Of a stretch of 64,000 bases of DNA, positions 1 to 10,367 are shown one piece after another. The stretch covers positions 124,001 to 188,000 of the forward strand of contig NZ_JAJALK010000006.1 in assembly GCF_020523825.1 (NCBI RefSeq), read 5' to 3'. The first letter of the stretch is position 1. Each line of letters begins with the position of its first letter. The position numbers and the translations under genes were made by a program. The notes below the pieces were generated by a model that ran no database searches, was not told the origin of the DNA, and saw only the letters and a program-made list of their open reading frames with translations. The stretch comes from Methylobacterium brachiatum. GTDB taxonomy: Bacteria; Pseudomonadota; Alphaproteobacteria; Rhizobiales; Beijerinckiaceae.

Positions 1-2014
<2,014 letters not shown>

Positions 2015-2339
2015 CGGGGCAGAACTCTAAGCAGGGCTCAAGGGACTGGGCCGTCACCCGTTTCAGGCGGGGCCCGCATGCCGCCCTCTTAGAGCCGTTC
2101 CCGATCGCGTAGCAATCGCGAAGGGCGGCAAGGCCTTGCAAGGCCTTGGATGAGACGCGCTCCGGATCCGCGGCGTACGCTCGCAGAAGGCGATCCAGCC
2201 CGGGGTACCGACACGTCTACCGCGAAATCTCCCCGGCCCGCCCCACGGTCGCCACAAGCACGGCCGTGTTGTCGCCACATCTGTCAAGCGATGGTGAGTC
2301 CGTGGCGCCATCAAGGGCGCGTGAGGAATCGGGTACACG
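2015..2339. other. Divergent intergenic region, alaS / transglycosylase
   Basis: These 325 bases hold the 5' regions of two diverging genes. I see no convincing small gene. A short direct repeat (AAGGCCTTGC then AAGGCCTTGG) lies near 2130-2149. A GAGGAA sequence at 2322-2327 is a plausible ribosome binding site for the gene at 2340. No clear -35/-10 pair stands out. Confidence 0.5.
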
Positions 2340-3506
2340 ATGCAGGGCCGCACGGTCGGATCGCCGAGGAACGTCACGGGTCAGCAGGGCCGGTTCGGGT
2401 CCGGCCGCGCCGATGCCATCACCGCACAGCCGATGGTCGGCCGCGCCCACGGGAGCGTCCCGGCGCTCGCCCGCTCGCTGCTCACCGTCTCGCTGATCGC
2501 CGGAGGCCTCAGCGCCGCCCTGATCGGGTCGGGCGTCGATCTCGGCAAGGTCGGGCTGAACCAGGCCGTCTCCTCGGCGCAGGCCGCCACCGAATTGCCG
2601 ATGCCGCGCCCGCGGATCCATACCGTGGCGCTGAGCGAAGAGATCGAGCGTACGCCGCTGCGCGCCTCGGCGAGCTTCGCCGCCGTCCACGACCTCGACA
2701 CCGCGGTCGGCTCGAACGGCGTCGACCGCGTCTCCTACGATTTCCTGCTCTCGGAGAGCGCCGGCGGCGACCCGAACGACATCCTCGAATTCGGCCCGAT
2801 GAAGATCCGGCGCCACTTGGTGCAGACGATCGTGCGCGCCGCCCAGGCGGTCCAGACCGACCCGGTCCTGCTGATGGCGGTGGCCGACAAGGAATCGAGC
2901 TTCGTCACTGCGGTCCAGGCCAAGACCTCCTCGGCCACCGGCCTCTACCAGTTCATCGAGCGCACCTGGCTCGGCGTGGTGCGCGACTTCGGCCCGAAAT
3001 ACGGGCTTGAGAAGGAGGCCGCCCTGGTCTCCTCGGATGCCAACGACCGGCCGGTGATCACCGATGCCGCCGAGCGCACCCGGGTGCTCGAGCTGCGCCG
3101 CGACCCCTATCTCTCGGCCCTGATGGCCGGCGAGATGCTGAAGCGCGATGCCGGGCGCATCGCCCAGCGCATCGGCCGCGACCTCACCCTCGGCGAAGTC
3201 TACCTCGCGCACTTCCTGGGCGTGGACGATGCCGGCGAGTTCCTGGCCAACGTCGTGAACAAGCCGGCCGCCGCCGCGGCCGCGCTGCTGCCCGGCCCGG
3301 CCCGGGCCAACCGCTCGATCTTCTTCGCAGCCGGGCGCTTCGTCGGCCGCGGCCGGCACCGCAAGCCGGCGAGCCTCTCGGTGGCCCAGGTCCACGAGAA
3401 ATTCGAGGCGATGATGAGCACCCGCGGCACCCGCTACCAGAACGTCCGGGCGGTGTCCGGCATCATGGCCTACGCGGATGCCGAGAGCGGCGTCGCCACG
3501 CAGTAA
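2340..3506 (+). CDS. Lytic transglycosylase-like protein (SLT domain), membrane-anchored
   Basis: Probably cleaves the glycan strands of peptidoglycan in the periplasm. The 388-residue product has a charged N-terminus, one hydrophobic segment at about residues 44-65 (signal anchor), and a goose-lysozyme/SLT-type domain from about 160 to 320. The likely catalytic acid is E185 in ADKESSF, followed by the family-typical SSATGLYQFIERTWL. A variable alanine-rich and basic stretch follows the domain. Start ATG 2340 has GAGGAA 12 bases upstream, a loose spacing. The next gene on this strand begins 118 bases downstream. The domain call is firm; the in vivo role (growth, division or flagellar assembly) cannot be told from the sequence. 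Confidence 0.85.
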   Translation: MQGRTVGSPRNVTGQQGRFGSGRADAITAQPMVGRAHGSVPALARSLLTVSLIAGGLSAALIGSGVDLGKVGLNQAVSSAQAATELPMPRPRIHTVALSEEIERTPLRASASFAAVHDLDTAVGSNGVDRVSYDFLLSESAGGDPNDILEFGPMKIRRHLVQTIVRAAQAVQTDPVLLMAVADKESSFVTAVQAKTSSATGLYQFIERTWLGVVRDFGPKYGLEKEAALVSSDANDRPVITDAAERTRVLELRRDPYLSALMAGEMLKRDAGRIAQRIGRDLTLGEVYLAHFLGVDDAGEFLANVVNKPAAAAAALLPGPARANRSIFFAAGRFVGRGRHRKPASLSVAQVHEKFEAMMSTRGTRYQNVRAVSGIMAYADAESGVATQ

Positions 3507-3624
3507 CGCCTGAGCGAGCGGGCCGCCAATTCGCGGCGCCGCGCGCAACCCCCCGCGACCTGCCGACGTTCGTCCACAAGCGCCGCGTCCGCGTGGCCTG
3601 ATACGGAGATTTCGGGGGACGTTC

Positions 3625-4221
3625 TTGAGAAAGCCTCTGTCGAGCGCAGGCACGCCGCTCACCGAAACGCTCTCGCCGAGCATCCCGCTCGACCAGATCG
3701 GCCAGACGCTCGCCTCGATCTACGACGATCTCGTCTCCGAAGGCGTGCCGGAGCATCTCGCCGCCCTGGTGCGCCGGGTCCGGCAGAGCGAGGCCGAGCC
3801 CGCCGCACCGCACCCGGCCCAGCCCGCGGCGACCGAGGCCGTGGCGCAGCGCCTCGCCCTGGTGGTCGAGGACGATCCGCAGATCCGCGCGCTGGCCGAG
3901 ACCCTGCTCGAGGAGACCGAGCTCGACGTGGTCGGCTGCGACAGCGCCGAGGCGGCGCTCACCGTCCTGCAGGCGCGCGGCGGCGACGTGGCCCTGGTCT
4001 TCGCCGATGTGCGGCTCGCCGGCGAGATGGACGGGCTCCAGCTCGCCCGTGCGGTGGCGACCCTGTGGCCCCGGGCGCGGCTGGTGGTCACCTCCGGCCA
4101 CGGGATCCGGCGCCCGGACCTGCCGAGCGAGGCCGTGTTCATCGCCAAGCCCTGGCGGCCCTTCGACGTGCTGGTCGAGGCCGAGCGGGCGACGACCGAT
4201 CCGGCGCCGCCCGTCACCTGA
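3625..4221 (+). CDS. NepR-like segment fused to a CheY-like receiver domain
   Basis: 198 residues. Residues about 77-190 form a receiver domain: acidic pocket E82-D83-D84, phospho-acceptor D128 in FADVRL, T156/S157 and K175 in AKPW. No DNA-binding output domain follows. Residues about 21-53 (core IGQTLASIYDDLVSEGVPEH) look like NepR, the anti-sigma factor of the alphaproteobacterial general stress response, whose core reads roughly IGxxLRxxYDDVVxEPVPxxF. A proline/alanine-rich linker (about 56-76) joins the parts. Start TTG 3625 follows GGGGAC by five bases. I infer a phosphorylation-gated relative of NepR. The receiver call is firm; the NepR call rests on motif resemblance by eye. No phyR or ecfG lies in the window. 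Confidence 0.8.
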   Translation: MRKPLSSAGTPLTETLSPSIPLDQIGQTLASIYDDLVSEGVPEHLAALVRRVRQSEAEPAAPHPAQPAATEAVAQRLALVVEDDPQIRALAETLLEETELDVVGCDSAEAALTVLQARGGDVALVFADVRLAGEMDGLQLARAVATLWPRARLVVTSGHGIRRPDLPSEAVFIAKPWRPFDVLVEAERATTDPAPPVT

Positions 4222-4296
4222 TGCCGCAGCCGCGCCGTCGGGCCCGGCCCTTGCATTGAGGGTCGGGACATCGGCGCGAGCCCGGAGCCCCTGAGT

Positions 4297-5226
4297 TTGC
4301 CGATCCTGTCCGTCCGTCACCGCACGGTCTACCGGTACCGGCGTCCGGTCGCCTTCGGCGAGCACCGGATCATGTTCCGGCCCCGGGACAGCTACGACCA
4401 GCGGCTGATCGAGGCTTCGCTGGAGATCACGCCCGAGCCCGCCGCCTTGCGATGGATGTTCGACGTGTTCGGCAATTGCGTCGCAGTGGCGACCTTCGCG
4501 GTCCGGGCCGAGACGCTGACCTTCGCGTGCGGCATCACCCTCGACCACACGCCCGAACACGCGCCGGTCTTCCCGCTGGCGCCGCACGCCACGCATTACC
4601 CGTTCGGCTACGGGGCCGAGGACATGCCCGACCTGTCCCGGTCGATCGAGCGGCAATGGCCCGACCCGCGCCACGAGGTCGATGCCTGGGCGCGCAGCTT
4701 CATCCCGCGCGAGGGCCGGATCCCGACCCAGGAGCTGCTCGCCGACATGACCCGCAGCGTGCGGGCGAACTTCACCTATTTGGCCCGCTCCGAGAAGGGC
4801 GTGCAGGAGCCGCTGACGACGCTGCGTAGCAAGCGCGGCTCGTGCCGCGACTTCTCGGTGCTGATGATGGAGGCGGTGCGGGCGCTCGGCATGGCCGCCC
4901 GGTTCGTCTCCGGATACTTGTACAACCCGCGCAACGACCGAGCCCGCCATGTCGGCGGAGGCTCGACCCATGCCTGGCTGCAGGTCTACCTGCCGGGCGC
5001 CGGCTGGATCGAGTTCGACCCGACCAACGGGATCGTCGGCAACCGCGACCTGATCCGCGTGGCGGTGGCCCGGGATCCGGCGCAGGCGGTGCCCCTGCAC
5101 GGCTCGTTCTTCGGCCTGGCCAGCGACGACCTCGGCATGCGGGTGGACGTCGACGTGGTCGAGCTGCCTGACGAGCGGGGAAAAACACGCGAAATTGAGG
5201 CTCATCCGCCAATAGTGGCGCGTTGA
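4297..5226 (+). CDS. Transglutaminase-like protein with bacterial N-terminal beta region
   Basis: 309 residues. The N-terminal third (SVRHRTVYRYRRPVAFGEHR) matches the beta-rich region that precedes bacterial transglutaminase-like domains. The papain-like core holds the full triad: C183 in RGSCRDFSVLM, H225 in GGSTHAWLQVY and D241 in IEFDPTNGI. Such proteins are thought to act as proteases, peptidases or cross-linking enzymes on protein or peptide substrates; the substrate here is unknown. There is no signal peptide, so it is probably cytoplasmic. Start TTG 4297 is the in-frame start that gives the family-typical N-terminus. A second transglutaminase-like gene follows 54 bases downstream, a pairing often seen in alphaproteobacteria, so the two may share a transcript. 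Confidence 0.85.
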   Translation: MPILSVRHRTVYRYRRPVAFGEHRIMFRPRDSYDQRLIEASLEITPEPAALRWMFDVFGNCVAVATFAVRAETLTFACGITLDHTPEHAPVFPLAPHATHYPFGYGAEDMPDLSRSIERQWPDPRHEVDAWARSFIPREGRIPTQELLADMTRSVRANFTYLARSEKGVQEPLTTLRSKRGSCRDFSVLMMEAVRALGMAARFVSGYLYNPRNDRARHVGGGSTHAWLQVYLPGAGWIEFDPTNGIVGNRDLIRVAVARDPAQAVPLHGSFFGLASDDLGMRVDVDVVELPDERGKTREIEAHPPIVAR

Positions 5227-5280
5227 GACCCGAAAACCGGACTGAGCTGCGGGGCGACCCGCCGGGGCGAGAGGATACAG

Positions 5281-6108
5281 GTGGCCGCGATGAAGATCAG
5301 GACCGGATACGACATCGCCTTCAGCCTGACTCAGCCGACGCCGATGATCCTGATGCTGAGCGTCCACCCGTCGCGGATGGCCGACCTGCTAACCCCGCAG
5401 GTCATCAACTTCGACCCGTGGATCCCGTCGCACGCGTACCGGGACGTGTACGACAATGTCTGCCACCGCATCGTCGCGCCGCCGGGCCTGCTGACGATCT
5501 CGGCCGACTTCACGATCCAGGATTCCGGCCTGCTCGACGAATATGCCCCCGACGCCCGGCAGATTCCCGTGCAAGACCTGCCGGACGACGTGATGGTCTA
5601 CCTGCTGGGGTCCCGCTACTGCGACACCGACAAGCTCTCGCAGACCGCCTGGTCCCTGTTCGGCGGCACGCCGGAGGGCTGGGCGCGGGTCCAGGCAATC
5701 GTCGCCTACACGCACGAGCGCATCCGGTTCGACTACCAGCGCGCCGACGCCACCCGCACCGCCCATGATGGCTTCATGCAGCGCGAGGGCGTCTGCCGGG
5801 ACTTCGCGCATCTCGCGGTGGCGTTCTGCCGGTGCATGAACATCCCGGCGCGCTACGCCACCGGCTATCTCGGCGATATCGGCGTGCCGAAGGACCCGGC
5901 GCCGATGGATTTCTCGGCCTGGTTCGAGGTCTACCTGGAGGGGCCGGACGGCCCGCGCTGGTACACGTTCGACGCCCGGCACAACCGCCAGCGGATCGGC
6001 CGGATCGTCATGGCCCGCGGCCGTGACGCCACCGATTGCGCGATCTCGACGAATTTCGGCTACGCCCACCTGGCGCGCTTCGATGTCCATACCGACGAAG
6101 TCGCCTGA
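5281..6108 (+). CDS. Transglutaminase-like protein lacking the canonical HAW histidine
   Basis: 275 residues in the transglutaminase-like cysteine hydrolase superfamily. The nucleophile is C172 in REGVCRDFAHLAV and the aspartate lies in WYTFDARHN (about D231). Where the family normally has His-Ala-Trp, this protein reads DFSAWFEVYL, with serine at 212. GTG 5281 is taken as the start because GAGAGGA lies five bases upstream; ATG 5290 in the same frame is the alternative. No signal peptide is evident. It lies downstream of the intact transglutaminase-like gene and is probably co-transcribed with it. The His-to-Ser change may be normal for this subfamily, with another residue filling the role, or may mark a catalytically altered protein. 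Confidence 0.82.
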   Translation: MAAMKIRTGYDIAFSLTQPTPMILMLSVHPSRMADLLTPQVINFDPWIPSHAYRDVYDNVCHRIVAPPGLLTISADFTIQDSGLLDEYAPDARQIPVQDLPDDVMVYLLGSRYCDTDKLSQTAWSLFGGTPEGWARVQAIVAYTHERIRFDYQRADATRTAHDGFMQREGVCRDFAHLAVAFCRCMNIPARYATGYLGDIGVPKDPAPMDFSAWFEVYLEGPDGPRWYTFDARHNRQRIGRIVMARGRDATDCAISTNFGYAHLARFDVHTDEVA

Positions 6109-6301
6109 CGGCGTGGATTGGATCGCGCAGGATGGTTACCAGCATTCGCACCGGATCGATGCAACACCGGGGGTCCGGCGCCGGGCACGCGCAAACCCGC
6201 TTACGTATTCCAGCGCCAGCCAAAATCTTCTTCGCGGCGTGGAACTGCCAACCTATGCTCACGCTTGTAATAGCAAAGGTTATTGCACAGGCAGGCTCAC
6301 C

Positions 6302-6943
6302 ATGAAGACCTCGGCCACCGCGCTCGCGGCGCTCCTCGCCGCAACTGTTCTTGCCGCTGCGCCGGCGCTGGCAGCTCCCGCCTACGACCCGTTCGGCGAG
6401 AACGGCGCCGAGGAGTATTACTCGGATCCGGGCCAGTACGGCTATCAGGGCACCCCGGGCTACGGCCAGGGCGTGCAGGACGCGCCGCAGGCGCAGGTCC
6501 AGCCGATCCCGCGCGAGATCGTTGCGTTCAACGGCCCCTACGCGCCGGGCACGATCGTGGTCTCCACCGCCGAGCGCCGCCTGTACTTCGTGCTCGGCAA
6601 CGGCGAGGCGATCCGCTACGGCGTCGGCGTCGGCCGCCCGGGCTTCAGCTGGAGCGGCAGCAACAAGATCACCGCCAAGCGCGAGTGGCCGTCCTGGACG
6701 CCCCCGAAGGCCATGATCGCCCGCCGCCCCGACCTGCCGCGCTACATGGCCGGCGGCATCGAGAACCCGCTCGGCGCCCGCGCCATGTATATCGGCAACA
6801 CCGAGTACCGCATCCACGGCTCCAACGAGCCGGACACGATCGGCCAGGCGGTCTCCTCGGGCTGCATCCGCATGACCAACGACGACGTCACCGATCTGTA
6901 CGAGCGGGTTAAGGTCGGCGCCAAGGTCGTCGTGCTGAACTGA
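6302..6943 (+). CDS. L,D-transpeptidase (YkuD family), secreted
   Basis: 213 residues. A Sec signal peptide (cleavage near ALAA-PAYD, about residue 25) is followed by a tyrosine/glycine/glutamine-rich linker and a YkuD catalytic domain from about 80. Catalytic residues: H172 in RIHGSNEP, C188 and R190 in SSGCIRM. These enzymes form 3-3 cross-links in peptidoglycan, or attach outer-membrane proteins to it, in the periplasm. Start ATG 6302 is the first codon of a clean signal peptide. The 190-base upstream gap is less GC-rich than the surrounding coding sequence and probably holds its own promoter. A terminator-like hairpin lies about 80 bases after the stop, so the gene looks monocistronic. 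Confidence 0.93.
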   Translation: MKTSATALAALLAATVLAAAPALAAPAYDPFGENGAEEYYSDPGQYGYQGTPGYGQGVQDAPQAQVQPIPREIVAFNGPYAPGTIVVSTAERRLYFVLGNGEAIRYGVGVGRPGFSWSGSNKITAKREWPSWTPPKAMIARRPDLPRYMAGGIENPLGARAMYIGNTEYRIHGSNEPDTIGQAVSSGCIRMTNDDVTDLYERVKVGAKVVVLN

Positions 6944-7025
6944 GCCGACCGCACCTGGGACCTCAGTGGCTGTTTCCACTCTCAGGTTGAGCGTGGTGGA
7001 GCCAAGCGCATAATGTTTTTCGAGC

Positions 7026-7065
7026 AAGAAGCCGGCCGGTCATGAAGATAATCTGCCGGCTTCTT
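7026..7065 (+). terminator. Terminator-like hairpin after the L,D-transpeptidase
   Basis: Perfect 11-base arms AAGAAGCCGGC (7026-7036) and GCCGGCTTCTT (7055-7065) with an 18-base loop, then TGTTA. The T-rich end of the second arm makes a Rho-independent terminator plausible. The loop is rather long. Confidence 0.5.
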
Positions 7066-7108
7066 TGTTACTGAGCACCGTAGAGGTCTGCGGGTACGCC
7101 CAAGCAAT

Positions 7109-7156
7109 CACCCCGTCATTCCGGGGCGCCGGAGGCGAGCCCGGAATGACGGGGTG
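7109..7156. repeat. Palindromic intergenic repeat, half-unit
   Basis: Perfect 17-base arms CACCCCGTCATTCCGGG (7109-7125) and its complement (7140-7156) around GGCGCCGGAGGCGA. The core matches, in reverse orientation, the right half of the longer repeats at 41684-41797 and 52215-52327. It is therefore a dispersed family, here as a solo half-element. It lies between the L,D-transpeptidase and the Uma2 gene, which converge here. Confidence 0.8.
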
Positions 7157-7307
7157 GTGGTTCGGGCGGACGCTTACATAACGACAAGGCAGCGGACCGG
7201 CGACGCCGTTACAAATCGAAACGGTATCTTTGGCGTCCGACCTTAGCCCGCCGGGATCTCCCGACTTCGGTCGTCGAGGGCGGTGAACGGAGCGGGGATC
7301 AACGGAG

Positions 7308-7907
7308 CTAGCCGGCGTCCAGGATCGGTCGCCGCACGGGAACGTCGAAATAGGTCCGGTCGAGGTCGATCTCGAAATCGACCGCGTCGAACCTCAGGAC
7401 ATCGTCTGGCGCGGTCAAAACATCGAGGCGCCACCCCTCGTCGGTCCGCTCGTAGTGTTCGACGCGCATCTGGTCCTGGTAGATCAGAGCGATGTGGCGC
7501 AGCGTCGGCAGGGACTTGTAGAACTTGAGCTTGCCGCCCCTGTCATAGTCCATCATCGAGGGCGACAGCGCTTCGACCACGACGAGCGGATCGGTCACGT
7601 AAGTCTGGTTCTGCCGCGGACCGCAGCGGACGACGATATCGGGTTTTGTCTTGTCCTTGCCCCGGCTGTCGCTTGAACGCTGGACGCGCATGCCGCCCTG
7701 ATAGCTCCGGCATCCGGCGGCATCCATTGCGAGTTTGAGCGGCGCGCCGATGTTTCCGGCGATCTGCTCATGGTTCTCGGTCGGATTGCTCATCATCACG
7801 AGCTCACCGTCCACGAGTTCCCATTCGCGGTCGTCGTGCTGCGCCTCCACGAACCGGTCGTAGTCGGCGATCGTCAGAGGATGAGGCTGGTGGGCAGCGT
7901 CGGCCAT
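7308..7907 (-). CDS. Uma2 family protein (putative PD-(D/E)XK nuclease fold)
   Basis: 199 residues. The Uma2/DUF820 pattern is clear: REWELVDGELVMM near the N-terminus, KPDIVVRCG with D90, VVVEALSPSMMDYDRGGK with E112 and K126, and RHIALIYQDQ. The fold is that of restriction-endonuclease-like enzymes, but the cellular role of Uma2 proteins is unknown. ATG 7907 is chosen because GGAGGG lies four bases upstream; a TTG at 7925 would add six residues. The gene stands alone, converging with the L,D-transpeptidase. Uma2 genes are abundant in cyanobacteria and scattered elsewhere, so lateral acquisition is possible, but base composition here is not strikingly different. Confidence 0.85.
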   Translation of the reverse strand: MADAAHQPHPLTIADYDRFVEAQHDDREWELVDGELVMMSNPTENHEQIAGNIGAPLKLAMDAAGCRSYQGGMRVQRSSDSRGKDKTKPDIVVRCGPRQNQTYVTDPLVVVEALSPSMMDYDRGGKLKFYKSLPTLRHIALIYQDQMRVEHYERTDEGWRLDVLTAPDDVLRFDAVDFEIDLDRTYFDVPVRRPILDAG

Positions 7908-7977
7908 GAAGCCCTCCGTCTCCAAGGGACTACATCATCGGCGTGAAAGCCCATAGAGCCGCGGCGTCGGACTGTGC

Positions 7978-8490
7978 CTACCGCGGCCCGCCGCCTCGCC
8001 GCATCGCGACCTCCTGGCCCTGGCTGTCGAGCGCGCCGGACGGGGCGAGGTTCTCGTTCGGCACCGGGTTCATTCCGGCATTGGCGGTGCGCGAGGCCGG
8101 GCGCCCGGCGGGGCGGTCGCCGGCCGCCTGCTTCAGCGCCAGGGCCCGGCGCGACGTCGCGACCAGGCTTCCGCGGGCCTGCGCGTTCCGGCGCCGCTCG
8201 CTCTCCTTGCTGGCGCGCTTCACCGCGGCCGCGAGCAGCGCCGCCTTCTGGCGGGTGCCGGTATTGTCGGTCGCCGGGCGCGTGCCGGAGGGTGCCGCCT
8301 TGCCGCGAAGCTCCCGGCGCTGACGACGGGAGACGTCCCGGGCGCGGTCCCGGCGCTCGCGCAGCCGGGTAATCAGCTCGGCCAGGCCGGTATCGTCAGC
8401 CTCGCGCAAACTCGGGTGATGGGAGCGGGCGACGAGGTCGGCCTCGTCGGCGCTGAGCAGGCGGGCTTCCTGGCGGCTCGATACGGACAT
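7978..8490 (-). CDS. Conserved hypothetical protein, basic and helical
   Basis: 170 residues, very rich in Arg and Ala, with no signal peptide or membrane segment. An N-terminal acidic/leucine-rich part (LSADEADLVARSHHPSLREA) is followed by Arg-rich helices (RLRERRDRARDVSRRQRREL; KRASKESERRRNAQARGSL) and a tail with NPVPNENLAPSGALDSQGQ. I recall similar hypothetical proteins in Methylobacterium and other Rhizobiales, but no function. The composition suggests nucleic-acid binding or a coiled-coil structural role; that is inference. Start ATG 8490 has GGAGG four bases upstream (GGAGGTCCCATG). It lies 36 bases downstream of the GH15 gene on the same strand and may belong to that transcript. Confidence 0.7.
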   Translation of the reverse strand: MSVSSRQEARLLSADEADLVARSHHPSLREADDTGLAELITRLRERRDRARDVSRRQRRELRGKAAPSGTRPATDNTGTRQKAALLAAAVKRASKESERRRNAQARGSLVATSRRALALKQAAGDRPAGRPASRTANAGMNPVPNENLAPSGALDSQGQEVAMRRGGGPR

Positions 8491-8526
8491 GGGACCTCCG
8501 GGCTGGGGGATGGAAGGGGGAAGCGG

Positions 8527-10353
8527 TCAGTCGGCGGCGAGTTCCGGGACCCGGCGCAGCGCCGTCTCGCGCAGGGAGCGGTCGGCGTAGGTGCCCTGCA
8601 CCGCGGCGCGGCCGCCATGCTCGAACAGGTCGAGCATCAGGGCGCTGTGGATGAAGCCGAGATGGCTGAAGGCCTGCGGGAAATTGCCCAGGAAGGTGCC
8701 GTCATCGGCCGCCGCCTCGGCGTAGAGCCCGACATCGTTCTGCAGGGCGCGCAGGGCGTTGAAGCGGGTCCGTGCCTCCTCCTCGCGGCCGAGCCAGAGC
8801 AGGGCGTCGACCAGCCAGAAAGCGCAGAGCAGGAACGTGCCCTCGTGGCCGGGCAGGCCGTCGTCGTTCCGGTAGCGGTAGACGAGGTGGCTGCGGCCGA
8901 GGCGCTCGATCACGACATCCACGGTGCGGGCGAAGGCGGCCTCGTCCACGGGGAAGCCGACCATCGGGGCCATCAGCAGGGCGGCGTCGACGTCGTCGCC
9001 GCCGAGATATTGCGGGTAGTAGCCGTCCCGGTGGATGCCCTCGCGGTTCACGCAGGCGACGATCCGGTCGCGCTCCCGGCACCAGTTCTCCCGCGGGCCG
9101 AACAGGCGGATCGCCCGGTCGAGCGCGACCCAGTTCATGATCGCGGCGTGCAGGTAGCGCTGCTCGGGCTTGCGCGGCTCCCACAGGCCGGCATCCGGCT
9201 TGTGCCAATGCGCGGCCGAGATGTCGGCGAGCCGGGCACCATGGCCCTGCATCGCCTCCGGCAGCGTGCCGCCGAGCCGCGTGTAGAGGTAGAGCAGGTC
9301 GAGCACCTGGCCGTAGGCGTCGGCCTGGTGCTGCTCGGCGGCCTCGTTGCCGGCCCGCACCGGCGCGCTGCCGCGCCAGCCCTCGAAATGCGCGATGGTG
9401 GTCTCGCTGAGGTCGCCCTCCCCCGCGACGCTGTAGAGCGGCCGCAGCCGGCCCTCGGCCCGCTCGCACAGGTCGGTGACGAAGCCGAAGAACGCCTCGG
9501 CCTCGCGCAGCATCCCGAACTTCTTCAGGACGTAGAAGGACAGGCAGGCGTCGCGGATCCAGCAGAACCGGTAATCCCAGTTGCGGATGCCGCCGATCTC
9601 CTCCGGCAGCGAGGTCGTGGCGGCCGCGACGATCGCCCCGGTCGGCGCGTAGGTCAGCGCCTTCAGGACCAGGGCCGAGCGGATCAGCTCGTCGGCGAGC
9701 GGCCCGGTATAGGCCGCATCCTGCGTCCACAGCACCCAGGCCTTGCGGGTCCGCTCCATCAGGGTGCGGGTATCCGGCGGCGCATTCGGCAGCGTGTCGG
9801 TGTAGAGGCTGAAGCTGCGCTCCTGGCCGGCCGCCAGGGTAAAGCGGACGGTGGCGCCATCCCCGTCCGGGGCCAGGGCGACGTCGGCGAGGAGGCTCGG
9901 GCATCCCGGCGTCACGACCCGGCCACCGTCGATCGCCGGCCGGGCGAAGCGCTCGGCGAAGCCCGCGAGCGGCCGGTACGCGACCACCATCGGGACCTGG
10001 CCGGACATGCCGCTGACCCGCCGCACCAGGCGCGGCCGGTCCGGTCCGCCCTCCGGCCCGACCATGAAATCGTGCAGGGTGACGAAGCCGTCCTGGGTGG
10101 TGAAGGTGGTCTCCAGGATGTTGCTGCGGCTCAGATATTGCCGCGTCGTCTCGTACCGGCCCGCCGGGCGGATGGTGAAATGGCCGCCGCGCCGCCGGTC
10201 GAGCAACCGCGAGAAGGTCGGCTCGGCATCGAAGCGCTCGAGGCAGGCCCAGTCGATCGACCCGTCCCGGGCCACCAGGGCGCAGCCCTCGCAATTGCCG
10301 ATGAGGGCATAGGCTTCGATCGGCTGGTAGGGGCGCTCGCCCGGATCTGACAT
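8527..10353 (-). CDS. Glycoside hydrolase family 15 protein (glucoamylase/trehalase-like)
   Basis: 608 residues, the usual length for bacterial cytoplasmic GH15 proteins. It opens with the family-typical YQPIEAYALIGNCEGCALVA and carries GGIRNWDYRFCWIRDACLSF at about residues 254-273, the substrate-binding heart of the (alpha/alpha)6 barrel. The C-terminal part ends FPQAFSHLGFIHSALMLD, also typical. GH15 enzymes release glucose from alpha-glucans or trehalose; the substrate is not predictable here. There is no signal peptide, so it acts in the cytoplasm. Start ATG 10353 follows AGGAGA. The upstream SMP-30 gene ends 14 bases before it, so the two form an operon linking sugar hydrolysis with lactone or sugar-acid metabolism. 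Confidence 0.9.
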   Translation of the reverse strand: MSDPGERPYQPIEAYALIGNCEGCALVARDGSIDWACLERFDAEPTFSRLLDRRRGGHFTIRPAGRYETTRQYLSRSNILETTFTTQDGFVTLHDFMVGPEGGPDRPRLVRRVSGMSGQVPMVVAYRPLAGFAERFARPAIDGGRVVTPGCPSLLADVALAPDGDGATVRFTLAAGQERSFSLYTDTLPNAPPDTRTLMERTRKAWVLWTQDAAYTGPLADELIRSALVLKALTYAPTGAIVAAATTSLPEEIGGIRNWDYRFCWIRDACLSFYVLKKFGMLREAEAFFGFVTDLCERAEGRLRPLYSVAGEGDLSETTIAHFEGWRGSAPVRAGNEAAEQHQADAYGQVLDLLYLYTRLGGTLPEAMQGHGARLADISAAHWHKPDAGLWEPRKPEQRYLHAAIMNWVALDRAIRLFGPRENWCRERDRIVACVNREGIHRDGYYPQYLGGDDVDAALLMAPMVGFPVDEAAFARTVDVVIERLGRSHLVYRYRNDDGLPGHEGTFLLCAFWLVDALLWLGREEEARTRFNALRALQNDVGLYAEAAADDGTFLGNFPQAFSHLGFIHSALMLDLFEHGGRAAVQGTYADRSLRETALRRVPELAAD

Positions 10354-10367
10354 CGATTCTCCTGTGT

